From contig JAKSZU010000025.1 of NCBI GenBank assembly GCA_026018925.1, positions 23,880,891 through 23,944,890 of the forward strand: a stretch of DNA of 64,000 nt, read 5' to 3'. The stretch comes from Tupaia tana. Taxonomy: Eukaryota > Chordata > Mammalia > Scandentia > Tupaiidae. This document shows, piece by piece, positions 12,322 through 23,639 of the stretch; the first letter of the stretch is position 1, and each line of letters opens with the position of its first letter. The notes under the pieces are model-generated. The model saw only the letters and a program-made list of their open reading frames with translations, did no database searches and had not been told where the DNA came from. The position numbers and the translations under genes were made by a program.

Positions 12322-13825
12322 ATCACAACCAAGTTCTTTCTGTGTACTTCCCTGGTGTTACTTTCACTGTGGGATTTAGGGGAAAATTGATTTCGCCCCA
12401 TGGATGAAGTCAGTTTTTAGACTTACCAGCCCACGGGGCAGGGCAAGGCAGGGGACAAGGTGGCATGTCACTCTTGGAGTAGATGCAGGTGGAAACTGAT
12501 GCATGTCGTAAAGTCTACAGAGACCTCAGCCATGGACCAGCCAACCAGTTGTATTTGTAACTTACGTAAACTGTATAGTACTTTCTGGAAGAGTGGGAGA
12601 AAGTGACAGAAAGCCAGGCATTGCTCCAGCGTTGTCCACAAAATGGCGGAAGCCACTGGGTCCGGCTTCCCCAAGGAGTCAGTCCTGTCGACTCCCCTGG
12701 AAGGGTCTTCCACACACACAGCCCCCAGACGCTGTAGCAAAGCCCAGGTTTTATTTCCCTGGTAGAAATGTTGTGGTTTTTATGTCCCATCAGATTATCC
12801 ACTTCTTTAAAAGCTGCTCTTTCTTCTTGATCATCTCCTGAAGATAGTCAGCCTATCCCCTACATAGATCTGTTCAGTTCAGGTTTGCCTTGTCTAAGGC
12901 TCAGACCTGTTTTCTTCACATTAAAGTAAGCAAGAACCAGAAAAACGAACGGCATCTTGGCGACAGCGCTGCGTTCTTTCCTGTTTGGGCCCTTTGCACG
13001 TGCCCTCTGACCGTCACCTCCCCACGCCAGTCACCTCCCCAGGCCCCCAGCCCAGCCCAGGCGGGAGACGCACTTCTCCTGGGATCCCCTGCGCTCAGTC
13101 CTCGTCCGTGACCCTCCTAGCCCTTCAGAGAAGTATCTGTCCGTCACACCCCAGGCTCCTCCAAGCAGAAGTTACGCCGAATTCCAGTGGATTTCATGTT
13201 CTTTGGACAATGGCCCGCAATAAAAAATACATTTCACACTTGATCTTACACAAAAGGCTGAGAAGCCGTGAATGGGTTTTCTACACTCAGATGCAGGTAC
13301 CCTGTCGGAAAGCTGAAGGCAGAGTTTCCGGGATCAGGAAGGACACCTCCTCTGTGTGGGGCAATAATGTTCCTGCTGTTTCTGTTCTACGTGTTTGAAA
13401 AGGCTGGGCCCAGCCCCATCACAGTAATTCCAAAGTGTGCTCACTCACGGTTGAGGGACACACCACCTCGCCTCGCTATCTCAGCGCCCAGCAACTGTCA
13501 CAGCAGGTCACTTTGTTCACATTGCAGAGCTGGGTGGGCGGATGGATGGGTAGGGGACAGGTCTTCTTGTCTAGGCTTTGGATGCCCTTTTATTTTTCTT
13601 CTCTGGACCTTCACAAGATTTCTCATATTTTTCAAAAATGCACAACCCCAAATTGACCAAAAAGCCTCTTAAAATATACATTACACAACAGAAAGATTGC
13701 TCTTTGGCCTGTGTGCATAATTTTCTTAAAAACAGCCAACATCGCACTGGCTCTTTTCCATACTGGGAGTACAATGTGGTCTGTTGTGAATGTGTGTGTA
13801 ACCGATTCAGTTTTAGTTGTTTTTT
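12322..13825. other. Unique sequence holding the U2-like fragment
   Basis: No gene supported. Contains only the short reverse U2 match at 13,236. Confidence 0.5.
13236..13267 (-). pseudogene. U2 snRNA 5'-end fragment
   Basis: On the reverse strand CTTCTC, GCCTTTTG and TAAGATCAAGTGT match the first part of U2 snRNA (about 27 of 30 positions by eye). Similarity stops after AGTGT. It is too short and altered to function, so it is a retro-copy relic or a chance match. Confidence 0.5.
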
Positions 13826-13920
13826 TGTTTGTTTTTGGTTTCTGCTATAGGGTCAGTGCCCGCACTGGAGTGAGACAGAGACAGAGAGAGGGAAGGTGAG
13901 AAATCATACTCCGGGGGGAT
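13826..13920 (-). mobile_element. SINE fragment, 3' part only
   Basis: TTCTGCTATAGGGTCAGTGC, a GAGACAGAGACAG block and GAGAAATCATACTCC match the reverse SINE 3' half. The tRNA half is absent. Confidence 0.65.
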
Positions 13921-14289
13921 GTGCAAACACACACACAGAGAAACACAGAGAGAAGGGCATGGTGCCACCTACCTATGGCGAGAACTGCTGGAGGTTGGAC
14001 GACTGTGGTGTCCAGACCATCGCTCTCTTAGTTCCTCTCAGCACACAAGACAGAGAGGGGAGCACACTTGCCAGGGCCTCGTCACACCTCGATCCCCTCC
14101 CTCTAGACCTTCAGCTCCTCGGGGTGTTGGGCACGTGCCTGCCTGCCTGGCACATCTCAGGTTAGCAGGGCAGGGGATCTGTGCTGCAGCTGGCCACGTG
14201 GCTCCCAGCCCTTCAGGCCAGTCCACTCCCAACTGCTCCACCCAGGCTGGGCTTGAGGTCATTCACGTTATGGGTCCTTGCCTAGAGCA
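13921..14289. other. Unique sequence between SINE fragment and L1M relic
   Basis: CA-rich start (ACACACACACAGAG), then ordinary GC-rich sequence. Confidence 0.5.
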
Positions 14290-14640
14290 TGGTACCGGAT
14301 ATGAAGCCACACTTATTCTAGATCTTCTGTGACGATGTATTTTAGATGCGATTTTACCTTTCGATCAGTGGACATTGACTGAAGCAAACTACCCTCCGTA
14401 ATGTGGTGGGCCTCCTCAGTCAGTTGAAGGCCTCGTGAGAAAAAGACTGGCCTTCATGAGAGAAGAGAGGATCTTGCCAGAAGACTACCTTGGGGTGCAC
14501 ACTGCAGCTCTCTGGGCATCCAGCTGCCGGTGAGCCCAGCACATTTGGACCTGCCAGCTTCCATGGTCACGTGAGCCAATTCCCCTCTCTCCTCTGTCGG
14601 GGCTGATTCTTTGGAGAACCCCAATTCATACGCTCCCGGT
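14290..14640 (+). mobile_element. L1M 3' UTR relic
   Basis: GTGGTGGGCCTCCTCAGTCA, AGTTGAAGGCCTCG, CAGCTTCCATGGTCACGTG and GAGCCAATTCCCCTCTCTCC follow the L1M 3' UTR order, ending near TTTGGAGAACCCC. Confidence 0.65.
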
Positions 14641-14870
14641 GAGGCTTGCCCTCAGGTTTTCAGGGTCCTTTAACCAGGGGGGCAGGGCCCAATTCAACAC
14701 AAGGTACACTTGTCCCGATCTGTACTCTAAGTGGCAAGCAGGGGAGGTGGGCTTTGGGCAGTTGGTCTACAGAGCAATAAATTGAGAACACGTTGGCTCT
14801 CGTAAACTTGTTGAGAGTGTTAGAGAATGGGGTTTAGAGTCCAGGGACTTCATTGTGGTTTTTAATTTTT

Positions 14871-15122
14871 TTTTTTTTTTTTTTTTGGAGAGGTTTTTCG
14901 CTATAGGGCGCGTGCGCTCGCCAGACAGAGAGAGACATAGAGACAGAAAGCGAGAAATCACCCCCCAGGGGGGATGGTCACGCCGCAATCCCTTCTCCTC
15001 CATTCTCCTCTTGGGATCTTGGGCACACACGCACATGCGCCCGGCGTGAGTTGTAAGCCACCGGCCGTGGTCGACTACGTGGGAGTCCAGCAACATAGCC
15101 ATTATGCTAACTGCTGGTTCCC
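14871..15122 (-). mobile_element. SINE, long class, inserted beside an older SINE
   Basis: Reverse copy reading from a T tail through CGCTATAGGGCGCGTGCG to CTAACTGCTGGTTCCC. Duplications TGGTTTTTAATTTTT occur at 14,856-14,870 and 15,123-15,137. The B-box region is deleted (CCACCGGCCGTGGTCG), so this copy should be transcriptionally dead. Confidence 0.9.
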
Positions 15123-15137
15123 TGGTTTTTAATTTTT

Positions 15138-15184
15138 TAAAATTTCTTTTGAATTGCCAAAGGGCATGTGTGCTCATGAGAGAC

Positions 15185-15218
<34 letters not shown>

Positions 15219-15372
15219 CCTCCATTAGGACATGGTCACTTCTCATCCTCTTCTCCATCGTGCTGGGATTTGGGCCATGCAGGCACAGGTGCCGGGTGTT
15301 TTTCGAACTACTGGGGCTGGAATTCAAACTGTATGGTTGGACCTTTGGGATCTGACTCTTACTAGGGCCAGC
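15138..15372 (-). mobile_element. SINE, older copy with GA microsatellite
   Basis: Diverged reverse copy (GGGCATGTGTGCTCATGAG through ACTAGGGCCAGCT). Its purine block has expanded to a (GA)n run at about 15,188-15,215. The younger copy at 14,871 inserted in its tail. Confidence 0.75.
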
Positions 15373-15929
15373 TCCACTAGAAAACAATGGATCTGTTGTT
15401 ATGAGGAAACTGCCCCCGAGGCTACCCCCAAGCTGCAAGTTTGCTTCTCAGTTAGAAGCTTAACTTCCCAACGTCACCACTATCACCAGCTCTGAGGCCG
15501 ACTAAGTGTCAGAAAGTTGGTTTGGTGGCTACGGCCACCCTCAAAAACAACCAACCTCAGTAGCAAAATGGACTCCACATGACTCCCTCTGAATCATCGT
15601 GGATGCTCTGGCTGATGGAGCCAGGGTCACACATGCCTGTGTCCTAGCTGCAAGGGAGGCTGGGAAGGCAAGTGTTCAGGCTTCTCGTTTGGAAAGGAGT
15701 CACACAAATACAGAAGTAGTGCTGCTCAGAATAGGAGGGTGTTCAGAAAGGTGCAGGCAGCGAGGCACAGGACGAATGTCCGCTCTGCACTCCCACCAGT
15801 TGTCTGCCCTCTGCAGTCCCCTCTGCTTGAATGATGCCAGTACAAGGGGGCTGCTTTCTTTAGGGGACAGTCTGGTCCGCCTGAATTCTGAGAAAAATGT
15901 TTCTGTTGAGCCCAGATCTGTGTCTCTGA
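15373..15929. other. Unique sequence before the minisatellite
   Basis: Nothing recognised. An open frame from 15,599 enters the minisatellite and owes its length to it. Confidence 0.55.
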
Positions 15930-16690
15930 AATGTCTTATTTACCTACCTATACACCTCTCCTTTCCTCTCTCCACCCATCCACCCACCCATCTCTCTCTT
16001 CTTCCACCTACCCACTCACTAACCCACTCACTCATCCACCCACCCATCCATCCATCCATTTGCTCCCTTCTTCCACCTACTCATTCGCCCCTCCATCCAT
16101 CCTTTTCTCCCTCTTTCCACCTATCCATTCACCCACCCATCTCTCATGTATCTATACATTCATCTTTCCCTCCTTCCACCTACCCATTCACCCATCCATC
16201 TATGCATGCATTCATCCATTTTCCCCCTCCTTCCACCTACCCATTCACCCACCCACCATCCATCCATCCATTCACACACCCACCCACCCATCTCTCCCTC
16301 CTTTCATCTACTCCTCTCCCTCCTTCCACCTACCCATTCACCCATCCGTCCGATTTCTCCCTTCTTCCACCTACCCATTCACCCATCCATCCAATTTCTC
16401 CCTTCTTCCACCTACCCATCCATCCACCCATCTGTCCATCCATTCTCTCCCTTCTTCCACCTACCCACCCATCCATCCACCCATCCACCCACCCATCCAT
16501 CCATTCTCTCCCTTCTTCCACCTACCCATTCACCCATCCATCCATCCATCCATCTCTCCCTCCTTCCACCTACCCATTCACCCATCCATCCACCCACTTC
16601 TCCCTCCTTCCACCTACCCATTTGCCCACCCATCCATCCATCTGTCCCCCATTCCATCCGTCCATCCATCCACGCATCTCACAGCAGTGC
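15930..16690 (+). repeat. Pyrimidine-rich minisatellite (CATC/CACC)n
   Basis: About 760 bases built from CATC and CACC 4-mers arranged in longer units anchored by CTTCCACCTACCCA, seen about a dozen times at 35-60 base spacing. Unit length varies by the number of CATC inserts. All three + frames stay open (Pro/His/Ser/Thr repeats), which is expected from the base content and does not indicate a gene. Confidence 0.93.
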
Positions 16691-16780
16691 TTGTCTATCT
16701 GCCCCAAGCACTGCACTAGGCTCTTGGCATACGAGAGGAGCTATATAGGCTCTTGAGGGAGACAGTATGGCCCATCACAA
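16685..16780 (-). mobile_element. MIR/L2-like fragment
   Basis: GCCCCAAGCACTGCACTAGG followed by GAGGGAGACAGTATGGCC resembles the reverse 3' end of an ancient SINE or LINE. Confidence 0.35.
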
Positions 16781-16974
16781 TGCAGGCTGTTAAGCAGGAA
16801 AGCCAAGGGGAATATGCATGCCAGTGTGGAGGGAAGCAAGGGAGGTTCGGACTTCTCCAGCACATCAGTGGTACCTGATAAATATTAATCATTTGTTGAT
16901 TAACTTGGCTCCATTTGCTCCCAAGGAAAAGCAGCTGCTCTCATGACGAAGTGAGAGCGTGTGGGTAAACGTCG

Positions 16975-17095
16975 TACTTTGTGAACTCCAAGCTCTCTGC
17001 AGATGTGAGGAACTGTGCCTGGGGTCACTGGCAGGTGAAGCACCTGAAGCGAGGCCTGACACACAGTAGGTGCTAAGTCCATGAAAACTGTTAGT
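16975..17095 (+). mobile_element. MIR 3' fragment
   Basis: GAGGCCTGACACACAGTAGG, TGCTAAGTCCATGAAAAC is a MIR-like 3' end. Confidence 0.4.
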
Positions 17096-17394
17096 GAAGA
17101 CAAATGCTAAGGGCACAGTGGGTGTCTGGCCTTGCTAAGCTAAGGCAGAAGACCTTAAGCCCGCGAAAATATTCCCTCTCCTTCCTACCCAGCCCTACAG
17201 CAGTGATAATTCTCACTTGCCCACGTTTTTATTTTATGCCAGGAGATGAGGTGCCTTCTTTCATACTCACACCAGCTCACCATTTTCTCTGCTTTTCCGC
17301 CACCTATTCTATCTCTACCACATCTTGTGGATGTTCCTCCTACAGAGTTTCCTGGTCATTAAAGATACTGGACACAGACAAAGCAGGGTTCCTG

Positions 17395-17560
17395 TGTGGC
17401 TGTGATGAGTCTCTTCATTTGCCCAAGGTCAGAGTCCTCCATTCTCACATTCGTGCAATGGAAGGGTATTTTGAAGCTGACAGGAGATTTGCATACATGT
17501 AACACCTGCTTCGTGACTGTCACATAATAGTAGCTCAGGAAATTGTGCTCCTGCAATTTC
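17395..17560 (+). mobile_element. MIR-like
   Basis: CTCTTCATTTGCCCAAGG, CGTGCAATGGAAGGGTATTT, ACTGTCACATAATAGTAGC. Confidence 0.4.
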
Positions 17561-19293
17561 GATGATAATTTCCTGGTTAGCGAATGACCTCGAATTTAGG
17601 GGCTTGGCCCCCCTTGCGGAATGATGGCATCCCCAGAGACTACAACAGAAGCTGCCGTGCTTCCTCAGCCCTAGCCTCAGAGGCCTGGCCCTGCTGCTGT
17701 CTTCTCTCGGTCAAGCAAGTCGTCAGGGCCAGCCCGGATTCGAGGAGGAGAATTAGATGTCACCTAGGGAGAGTCTATGGGAAGGAGGACTATTAGAGGG
17801 TGTGGAGCCGACTTTGGCCCTCCGACACCCTAGAGATCTGTGTCACTGTGGGCCATCCCCAAGCAGGGGGCCCGCGCGAGCGGCCGGGCTGGGCTCCTGT
17901 GCTGACTGAGCCGCTCAAGGTCAGCTCCTGCAGCTGCCTCGGCCGTGAGCAGCAGCTGGCTCCTCACGAGTCCGCTGGCCTCTCCCTGAACTGGACAGCA
18001 CAGTTCTCAGAGCCTGCCATGGTCCTACCATCTGTCTCCGTGGACAGAACTTTCTCAGCCACTCGCTACAGAAATAGCCAAAGCTTTTGTGATTGCATGT
18101 GTTAAAGCTACAGCCGGTCCGTGGCGACACTCTCCTGTGCTGTCCTGAGCACCCTCTCAAGGTCAAGAATTCACAAGGTGCAGGTTTGGCACCGTGGCGT
18201 GGAATGTCTCGGTTGCAGAGAGATTTTGCCTCCTGGCCTAGATTTGGGAGTCAAATGGTTCATCACGTCACACCGACTTTAGATTTCTCTATGGCTCGGG
18301 TCGATTTTGTTTCATGACCCAGACGTTCCCCAGTGCCTTGCTTGGACACGTCTTCCTCTGAGCTTGAGATGTCTGTGTCAATCCATTATTCAAATGTGTA
18401 AAGTCCCATTTCTCCACTCGCAGTGGTTGCCTTATTTTCTGAACCCAGCATGTCTCAAAGTGACCGTGAGTAGCTGCCATTTGTGTATAACAACTCCGAT
18501 GTCAAAGGGTCAGAGAACGGCTGGCTGGCCTACCCCGAGGCCCGCCAACAGGCTTCTGTACTACACGGCTTCTCGGGACCTCCCAGAAACAGCATGAGCG
18601 CTTCGCATGCCAGAGAGGAAGGTGCAGACCGTGTACACAGCACCTCCCAGGACTTACACTCCACCGCACGGATTGGGAAGCAGGCCTACGCCCGTGTGCC
18701 TGTTTCTGGGAAGAAGCTGTGACCCACCGTCCCCTCCTGTAGGCGAAGTTGAAGCTGCCCTTCCCTGGGATCCTGGAGGCAGCTGGGAGAGGAAGGCAAG
18801 TCCAGGTTCCTGCAGTTCCTCGTCTTAGTTCTGGGGTCCTGGCCCCTCAGAACCTCAGATCCCATAGGTCTTATATAACTGAGCCAGGGCGTGGATGGAT
18901 TAAGTGTGGGGGCCCGGCCTGGTGCCTGGAACTGTCAGCTCCTCCTTGGTTCTGGGACAAATCCACCAGAGAACAGTGAGTGCGTGCTTCCGCCCCCTAG
19001 TGGGCATTTTTGCCTCTGCCACCCGAGATGACAGTTTCGGAGCTGGTGTCTCCTGCCCAAGCTGATCCGTTACCAACTGTTAGAAGACCTTGTGAGTATC
19101 TCACTTTAAATGAGGCAAGAACTGATTGAAACGAAGGCGTTAGGTTTCAGAACAGGGACTGTGAGTTCTTTTCCCAGCAAGGGCCAGAGTTCCATCCGTC
19201 CTGTATAGCTCTTGACCTTGTGACACAGAAGTGACAAGATGACCCTGGGACTCCTGGATAGGCCATCTCCTCACACCTGCTGCTTGTGTAGAC
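17561..19293. other. Unique, moderately GC-rich sequence
   Basis: No repeats recognised in 1.7 kb, uncommon for this window. Short open frames only, none bounded by good splice sites. Confidence 0.5.
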
Positions 19294-19474
19294 AACCAGG
19301 AACGAGATCATATTACCTTTTCCACCTGGGCTTCGCCATTTTGAGGCGAGGAAGAGGCGTGGAGTTCCTCACGTAATCTCTCAACCAGGAACGAGATCAT
19401 ATTACCTTTTCACTCGCCATTTTGAGGCGAGGAAGAGGCAGAATTCCTCACTGTGAGATTGAAGGTAATCTCTC
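19294..19474 (+). repeat. Imperfect 89-bp tandem duplication
   Basis: AACCAGGAACGAGATCATAT starts at 19,294 and again at 19,383. Both copies share CGCCATTTTGAGGCGAGGAA and end near TAATCTCTC. Copy 1 has CACCTGGGCTT inserted; copy 2 has GTGAGATTGAAGG inserted. Confidence 0.9.
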
Positions 19475-19514
19475 ATATTGAAAAGCCTTGGGAAGAGTGG
19501 GCAGTTAGTGAGAA

Positions 19515-19712
19515 CAAAATTACGGTTTATTGAGAGCTCACGCTACCAGGTGCTTTACGTATTTAATCCTTGCAACTCGCCGTGGAAGGTGGTAAAATCG
19601 ATCCCCCTCCCCATCTTATAGCGGAGCAAACAGAAGCACAGAGCGTTTGAGCAAGTCGCTTAAGGCCACACCGCTCGCGTGGGGTAACACCGGCACCCAG
19701 CCCTGACTTCAC
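19515..19712 (-). mobile_element. MIR
   Basis: TTTATTGAGAGCTCACGC, GGTGCTTTACGTATTTAATC, CCATCTTATAGCGGAGCAAA, GAGCAAGTCGCTTAAGGCC and CACCCAGCCCTGACTTC track the reverse MIR almost end to end. Confidence 0.82.
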
Positions 19713-20892
19713 GGCCTCTCTGGAAAGCTCTCGTTGACTGTTTGGATCGACCACCAGGTACTGATGGTGTCCCTGCTGCTCTCACTCCTGTGCCAGAGCT
19801 GAGGAGGATACACAAGATCCATGAGACTATGTGGTATCTATGATTGCTCCAAAATTGGTTTTGACTTCTTAATAAAGGGGAAACTCCCCGAGGAAACACT
19901 GAATGATGAAATTTAAAAGAGCGACGTTTTCCAAGTAGGAAGAAACTGCTTAATGGCAGGCTGAAGGGCAAACATGTTTAAAAAAAGAACCGAGCCAGGG
20001 AAAACCAACACTGTATTAGTGACACATATGATTTGTATGCCTGTGAGCAGGAAAATGTAAGAGGGGGAGAGAGACGTCTTCTTGAGTAAATGAAGCATAG
20101 AAGTTCATTAGGACTATAAAAAAGTGTTAAAGAGGAAGCCCTGCCTTCGGAGCATCAAGGGACCGCAATATAAACTCCGTCAGGTAGGTGCAAATTGGAA
20201 ACTGGAGATGCAGAGGCACGATCTGAGGAATACATTTACAAAAATATCAGATAAATAATAAATTATTAAATATGCTAAAAGCTAAAAGGATCTCTGTGTC
20301 TGCAAGGCTCTTAAATTCAAGAGAAAAAAAAAGCTGGGTTGGTCTGGCCCACAGGGGAGGGGAGGGGACTGGAGTCGGTCTGGCTGGAGTAGTCCTTCCT
20401 CTGAAGACGCAGGAAAACACCCCGTAGGACTTTCACAGGAAATCATTAGGGCCAGACACCATGCAAGAGCCCTGGGGGAGTGGAGGAGCGGTGAAAAACA
20501 CCAGGGCTTGAGAGAGGGGCCGTCTCTGTCCTCACTCTGTGCCTGGTGGGAGCTCCCAGCGCCTGGGACAGCGAGGTCTGGGCCCACCGAGACCTCCCGT
20601 GAGTGCCCTCCCTCCTGCCGAGGTGGGAACCCGCGTGCACGGGGCCCAGAGGGGTGGAGATGCTCCTGCCTCTTCCCTTTCCTCCCGAAGCCCCCTGCCT
20701 TGCCCGTGCTGGCCTGCGCCCACAAGCAGCCAGGTGGGCTGGTGAGCTCCGGATTCGGCTGTCCCGCGGCCGTGGGCAGGCAGCCCGTGCTCAGTGGAGC
20801 TCACGGCCGCTCTGCCAAACCTGCCATGGGGGTCACAGCCACCCCCTCCCTGTGTGGCCCGGTGTCATCCAGGAGTCTGTCCCTCGCACTTT
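19713..20892. other. Unique sequence, GC-rich from 20,330
   Basis: Several overlapping open frames at 20,500-20,900 on both strands reflect GC content. No start-donor pairing convinced me. Confidence 0.45.
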
Positions 20893-20967
20893 AGCAACAC
20901 GAGCTTATTTCATCGCCATCGCCACCCTGCGAAGTGGTTATTATTTTGATTCTCACAAAGGTCACCC
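20893..20967 (-). mobile_element. MIR, first half (split by SINE)
   Basis: TTTCATCGCCATCGCCACC, CTGCGAAGTGGTTATTATT and GATTCTCAC correspond to the reverse MIR before the TTTTACAG core. Confidence 0.6.
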
Positions 20968-21182
20968 GGTGACGTGGAGATGAAGACAGCTGGATCCCAC
21001 ATGGTGGACCGCGCAGTTCTAGTCCTGGGCCCGGCGGCTTGATGATCACTCCAGGAGTATGAGTGTGCCCTACATCCTGAGAGACCGGAGATGGGATTGT
21101 GGTAGGACCACCCCCTGGGAAGAGTGACTCCTCACTTTCCTTCTGTCTCTCTCAGGGGAGTGCACAACTCTTAGCAGAATTT
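20968..21182 (+). mobile_element. SINE splitting a MIR
   Basis: Diverged copy (CAGCTGGATCCCACATGG, GTTCTAGTCCTGGGCCC) lying between two halves of a reverse MIR (20,893-20,967 and 21,183-21,325). Confidence 0.7.
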
Positions 21183-21325
21183 AAACAAGGAGAGGGGGAG
21201 AGGGAAAGGGAAAGCAGGGCAGGGTGGACCCGGACCCAGAAGACGGCGAACCTGCCCAGAGTCACTCACTGGAAGGAGGAGCTCGCCTCCAAACCCAGCG
21301 CCTGCTGTCAGCCATCCACGCTCTT
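21183..21325 (-). mobile_element. MIR, second half
   Basis: GAACCTGCCCAGAGTCACTC and GCCTCCAAACCCAGCGCC continue the reverse MIR after the SINE. Confidence 0.55.
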
Positions 21326-21576
21326 CAGCACTCCTTTAAACACGAATTCAGTCCCCACCCAGACGACTGGGTGGCCGGGTGACAGGGATGAAGGGGGACA
21401 ATGCGGAGCTTGGCCAGTCCCTGGACGGACCTTTCACTGAGGACGGGACACCAGCTGAGATCCGAAGATGAGGTTGGAGTTACCCAGGGAAAAATGCACG
21501 GGGTGTGGCTCCTACAGCAGAAAGGCTCCAGGGGCCATCACGAGGACTGAGCAGTGGAATGAAGAAAAGAACCAGG

Positions 21577-21797
21577 GGCCCGTTGGTGGCAGGGAGGCCA
21601 AGGCACTGGATCCCACATGGCTGACTGCGCGGTTCAAGTCCCAGACCCAGTGACTTGAAAAACACACCGGGTGCTTGTGGGTGTGTGCCCAAAATCCCGA
21701 GAGGGGAATGAAGGAAAAGGACATTGTGGCATGGCCATCCCCCAGGGGTGATTTCTCACGCTCTCTCTCTCTCTTGTACCTGCAGCAAAATTTAAAG
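21577..21797 (+). mobile_element. SINE, older long class
   Basis: GGTTCAAGTCCCAGACCC followed by GACTTGAAAAACACACCGGG and CTGCAGCAAAATTT. Confidence 0.82.
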
Positions 21798-22309
21798 AGA
21801 AAGGAGCAGCACAGGGCCAGCTGCTCACCTGGCTGTGAGACCATGGCTGGGCTCTCGGAATCTCTGTCCCTCACGTGTGGGGAGAGCCTCGCCCCGAGCC
21901 CAGTGCTGGCTTTAGGGCCACCGTTCTCCTTACGTTGTGCCGTGAGCAAAGATGGCTTTCCCCAGAAGCCTCTGCCCCAGCGGCACCACCCGAGAGCTGA
22001 GAAAGGTCAGAGGTGGCCGTGGTCGCCGGGTTGGCCTCTCCCTCAGTTCATCAGAGCGGATTAGACGAGACACAGAAGAGGCCATTGCTCCAAATTTCCC
22101 AAGCTGCTTGGTGGTAAGGCTTAGCCAACAACGTGCCAGCGTGGCCTGGGCCCCCACTCAGCCGGCTCTCAGGTAAACGTCACTGTGACCTTGGGGGTTT
22201 CCTATGTTTTACTAGCCCAGATCTGAGCCTTTGAAAGACAGACCAATCCAAGCCTGTGTCGTCAATGGGTGTGGACGTGTTCGAGGACCCTCCAGGGGCC
22301 AGGTGCTTG
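21798..22309. other. Unique sequence
   Basis: Nothing recognised. Confidence 0.5.
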
Positions 22310-22460
22310 CGTGGTTATTCGCTTTCACGTTCACAACAGCCCCACCTGAGGGTAGGTGTCACAGCCCATTTTACAGGTGACGTGCCTGACGCTGCAGAAG
22401 GCACACAGGGGACACAGCCAGGGTCACCTCACCAGCCTCTGGACTCAGAGCATCTCTGTG
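22310..22460 (-). mobile_element. MIR-like
   Basis: TTCACAACAGCCCCACCTG, AGCCCATTTTACAGGTGACG, ACACAGCCAGGGTCACC. Confidence 0.55.
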
Positions 22461-22899
22461 TTGTCCACCCCGCCCCCCGTCTCTCCGATGGCCTTTCTGA
22501 GCACTTTTGGGTAAAAGATGCCTCTGACCACCGTTCCCTAGCGTTACAATGAAGCTCTGGTGTTGAGAGGTTTAAATACGTCTGACTCTGACTCGAGAGG
22601 ACGGTGCATCACGGCCTTCCTGTCGTTAGGGCGGCACTTCGAATCCTACCTCCTCAGTCTTCCCAAATTCCCACTACTGCTCGGGTTCCTCACGCACAGC
22701 TGCCTCGTTCGCACCCCCTCAGCAATACCGCGGCCCTCCCCTCCTCGATCGCGTATTCGCTTTCTTCTCATCGTGTCGCGACCCACCGGGTAGTAAGTTT
22801 CACAGCAGTACGAATCACGGCGGTTTCCCTTGCCCACTGAGATCAGCAGATGCCCTGTGCATAGCAGGTGCTAATGCCTCTCTTTCTTTTGCTGTCTTT
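22461..22899. other. Unique sequence
   Basis: Nothing recognised; ends in a T-rich stretch belonging to the reverse SINE tail. Confidence 0.5.
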
Positions 22900-23143
22900 A
22901 TTCACGATGGCACACGTGTGTGACAGAGAGCGAGCAAGCAGGAGAGGCAGAGGCGCACGCTTCGCAGTCTGGGCAAGCCTTGATCCCCTTTCTCCCGCTC
23001 TCCTCGCTGTCAGATTTGGGACACCTGTGTATGTACCCAGTGTGCTTCACGCCGACCAGGCCGGGGACTCGAACCACAGTTGCCACGTGGGATTCAGCTT
23101 CTCCTGAGCAGCGCGGTGTAGCTGCACCAGGGAGCCAGCCCAC
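22900..23143 (-). mobile_element. SINE, diverged
   Basis: GGCACACGTGTGTGACAGAG start, CCGGGGACTCGAACCACAG inverted B box, and an end at GGGAGCCAGCCC. Confidence 0.75.
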
Positions 23144-23479
23144 AGTGTCTTTTCCAAGAAAGCATCGCCGGGTGGACGGAGCCTGGCTTTGCAGGCAGGG
23201 CAGGGGCATGCTCTTACTCTCCGCCAGCTACTGAGCATCCCGGCCTCACTCTGCTTACCCGCAGTGGGTGGTAAGAGACAACAAACGCCACGCAGCCACC
23301 CGCACTGACGCTGCAAACCCAGGGGATGGCGTAGACAGACTCGCACGAGGTCGTTTGTGAGGCGGTCCGGCGAGCGGGCCGCATGTAGGACGAAGCCGAG
23401 AGGGATGCAGAGCGTGGAGACTGCTGGCCAGGGCTGACCCTGCCGGCCGCCCGGCTCCCCGTTCCCGGGTGCGTGACCT
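23144..23479. other. Unique sequence
   Basis: Nothing recognised; fairly CpG-rich at 23,350-23,470. Confidence 0.45.
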
Positions 23480-23605
23480 CAGCTACACTGTACTGCCTGT
23501 GCCTCGGTTTCCTCGGTTATAAAACAGGAGTGAAGCCAGTCCCCGTCGGTGTAGTGTGATGGAACGGATGAGTTTGCGCATTTGTGGTGTGTTCCAGGGG
23601 TGTTC
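23480..23605 (+). mobile_element. MIR
   Basis: CTGTGCCTCGGTTTCCTCGG, TTATAAAACAGGAGTGAAG and ATGGAACGGATGAGTTTGCG. Confidence 0.6.
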
Positions 23606-23639
23606 GGCACATATCCAGGGTGTACGAGAGACTAGTGTG

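Noticed and set aside
14767-15438. 223-codon reverse frame
   Set aside because: It runs through two SINEs; the same SINE-derived peptide (AMSLDSHVVDRG-like) appears at many other copies.
15930-16690. CRISPR array
   Set aside because: The units are short-motif repeats without unique spacers, in mammalian-type DNA.
15599-16756. 385-codon frame
   Set aside because: Most of it is the CATC/CACC minisatellite, where all three forward frames are open.
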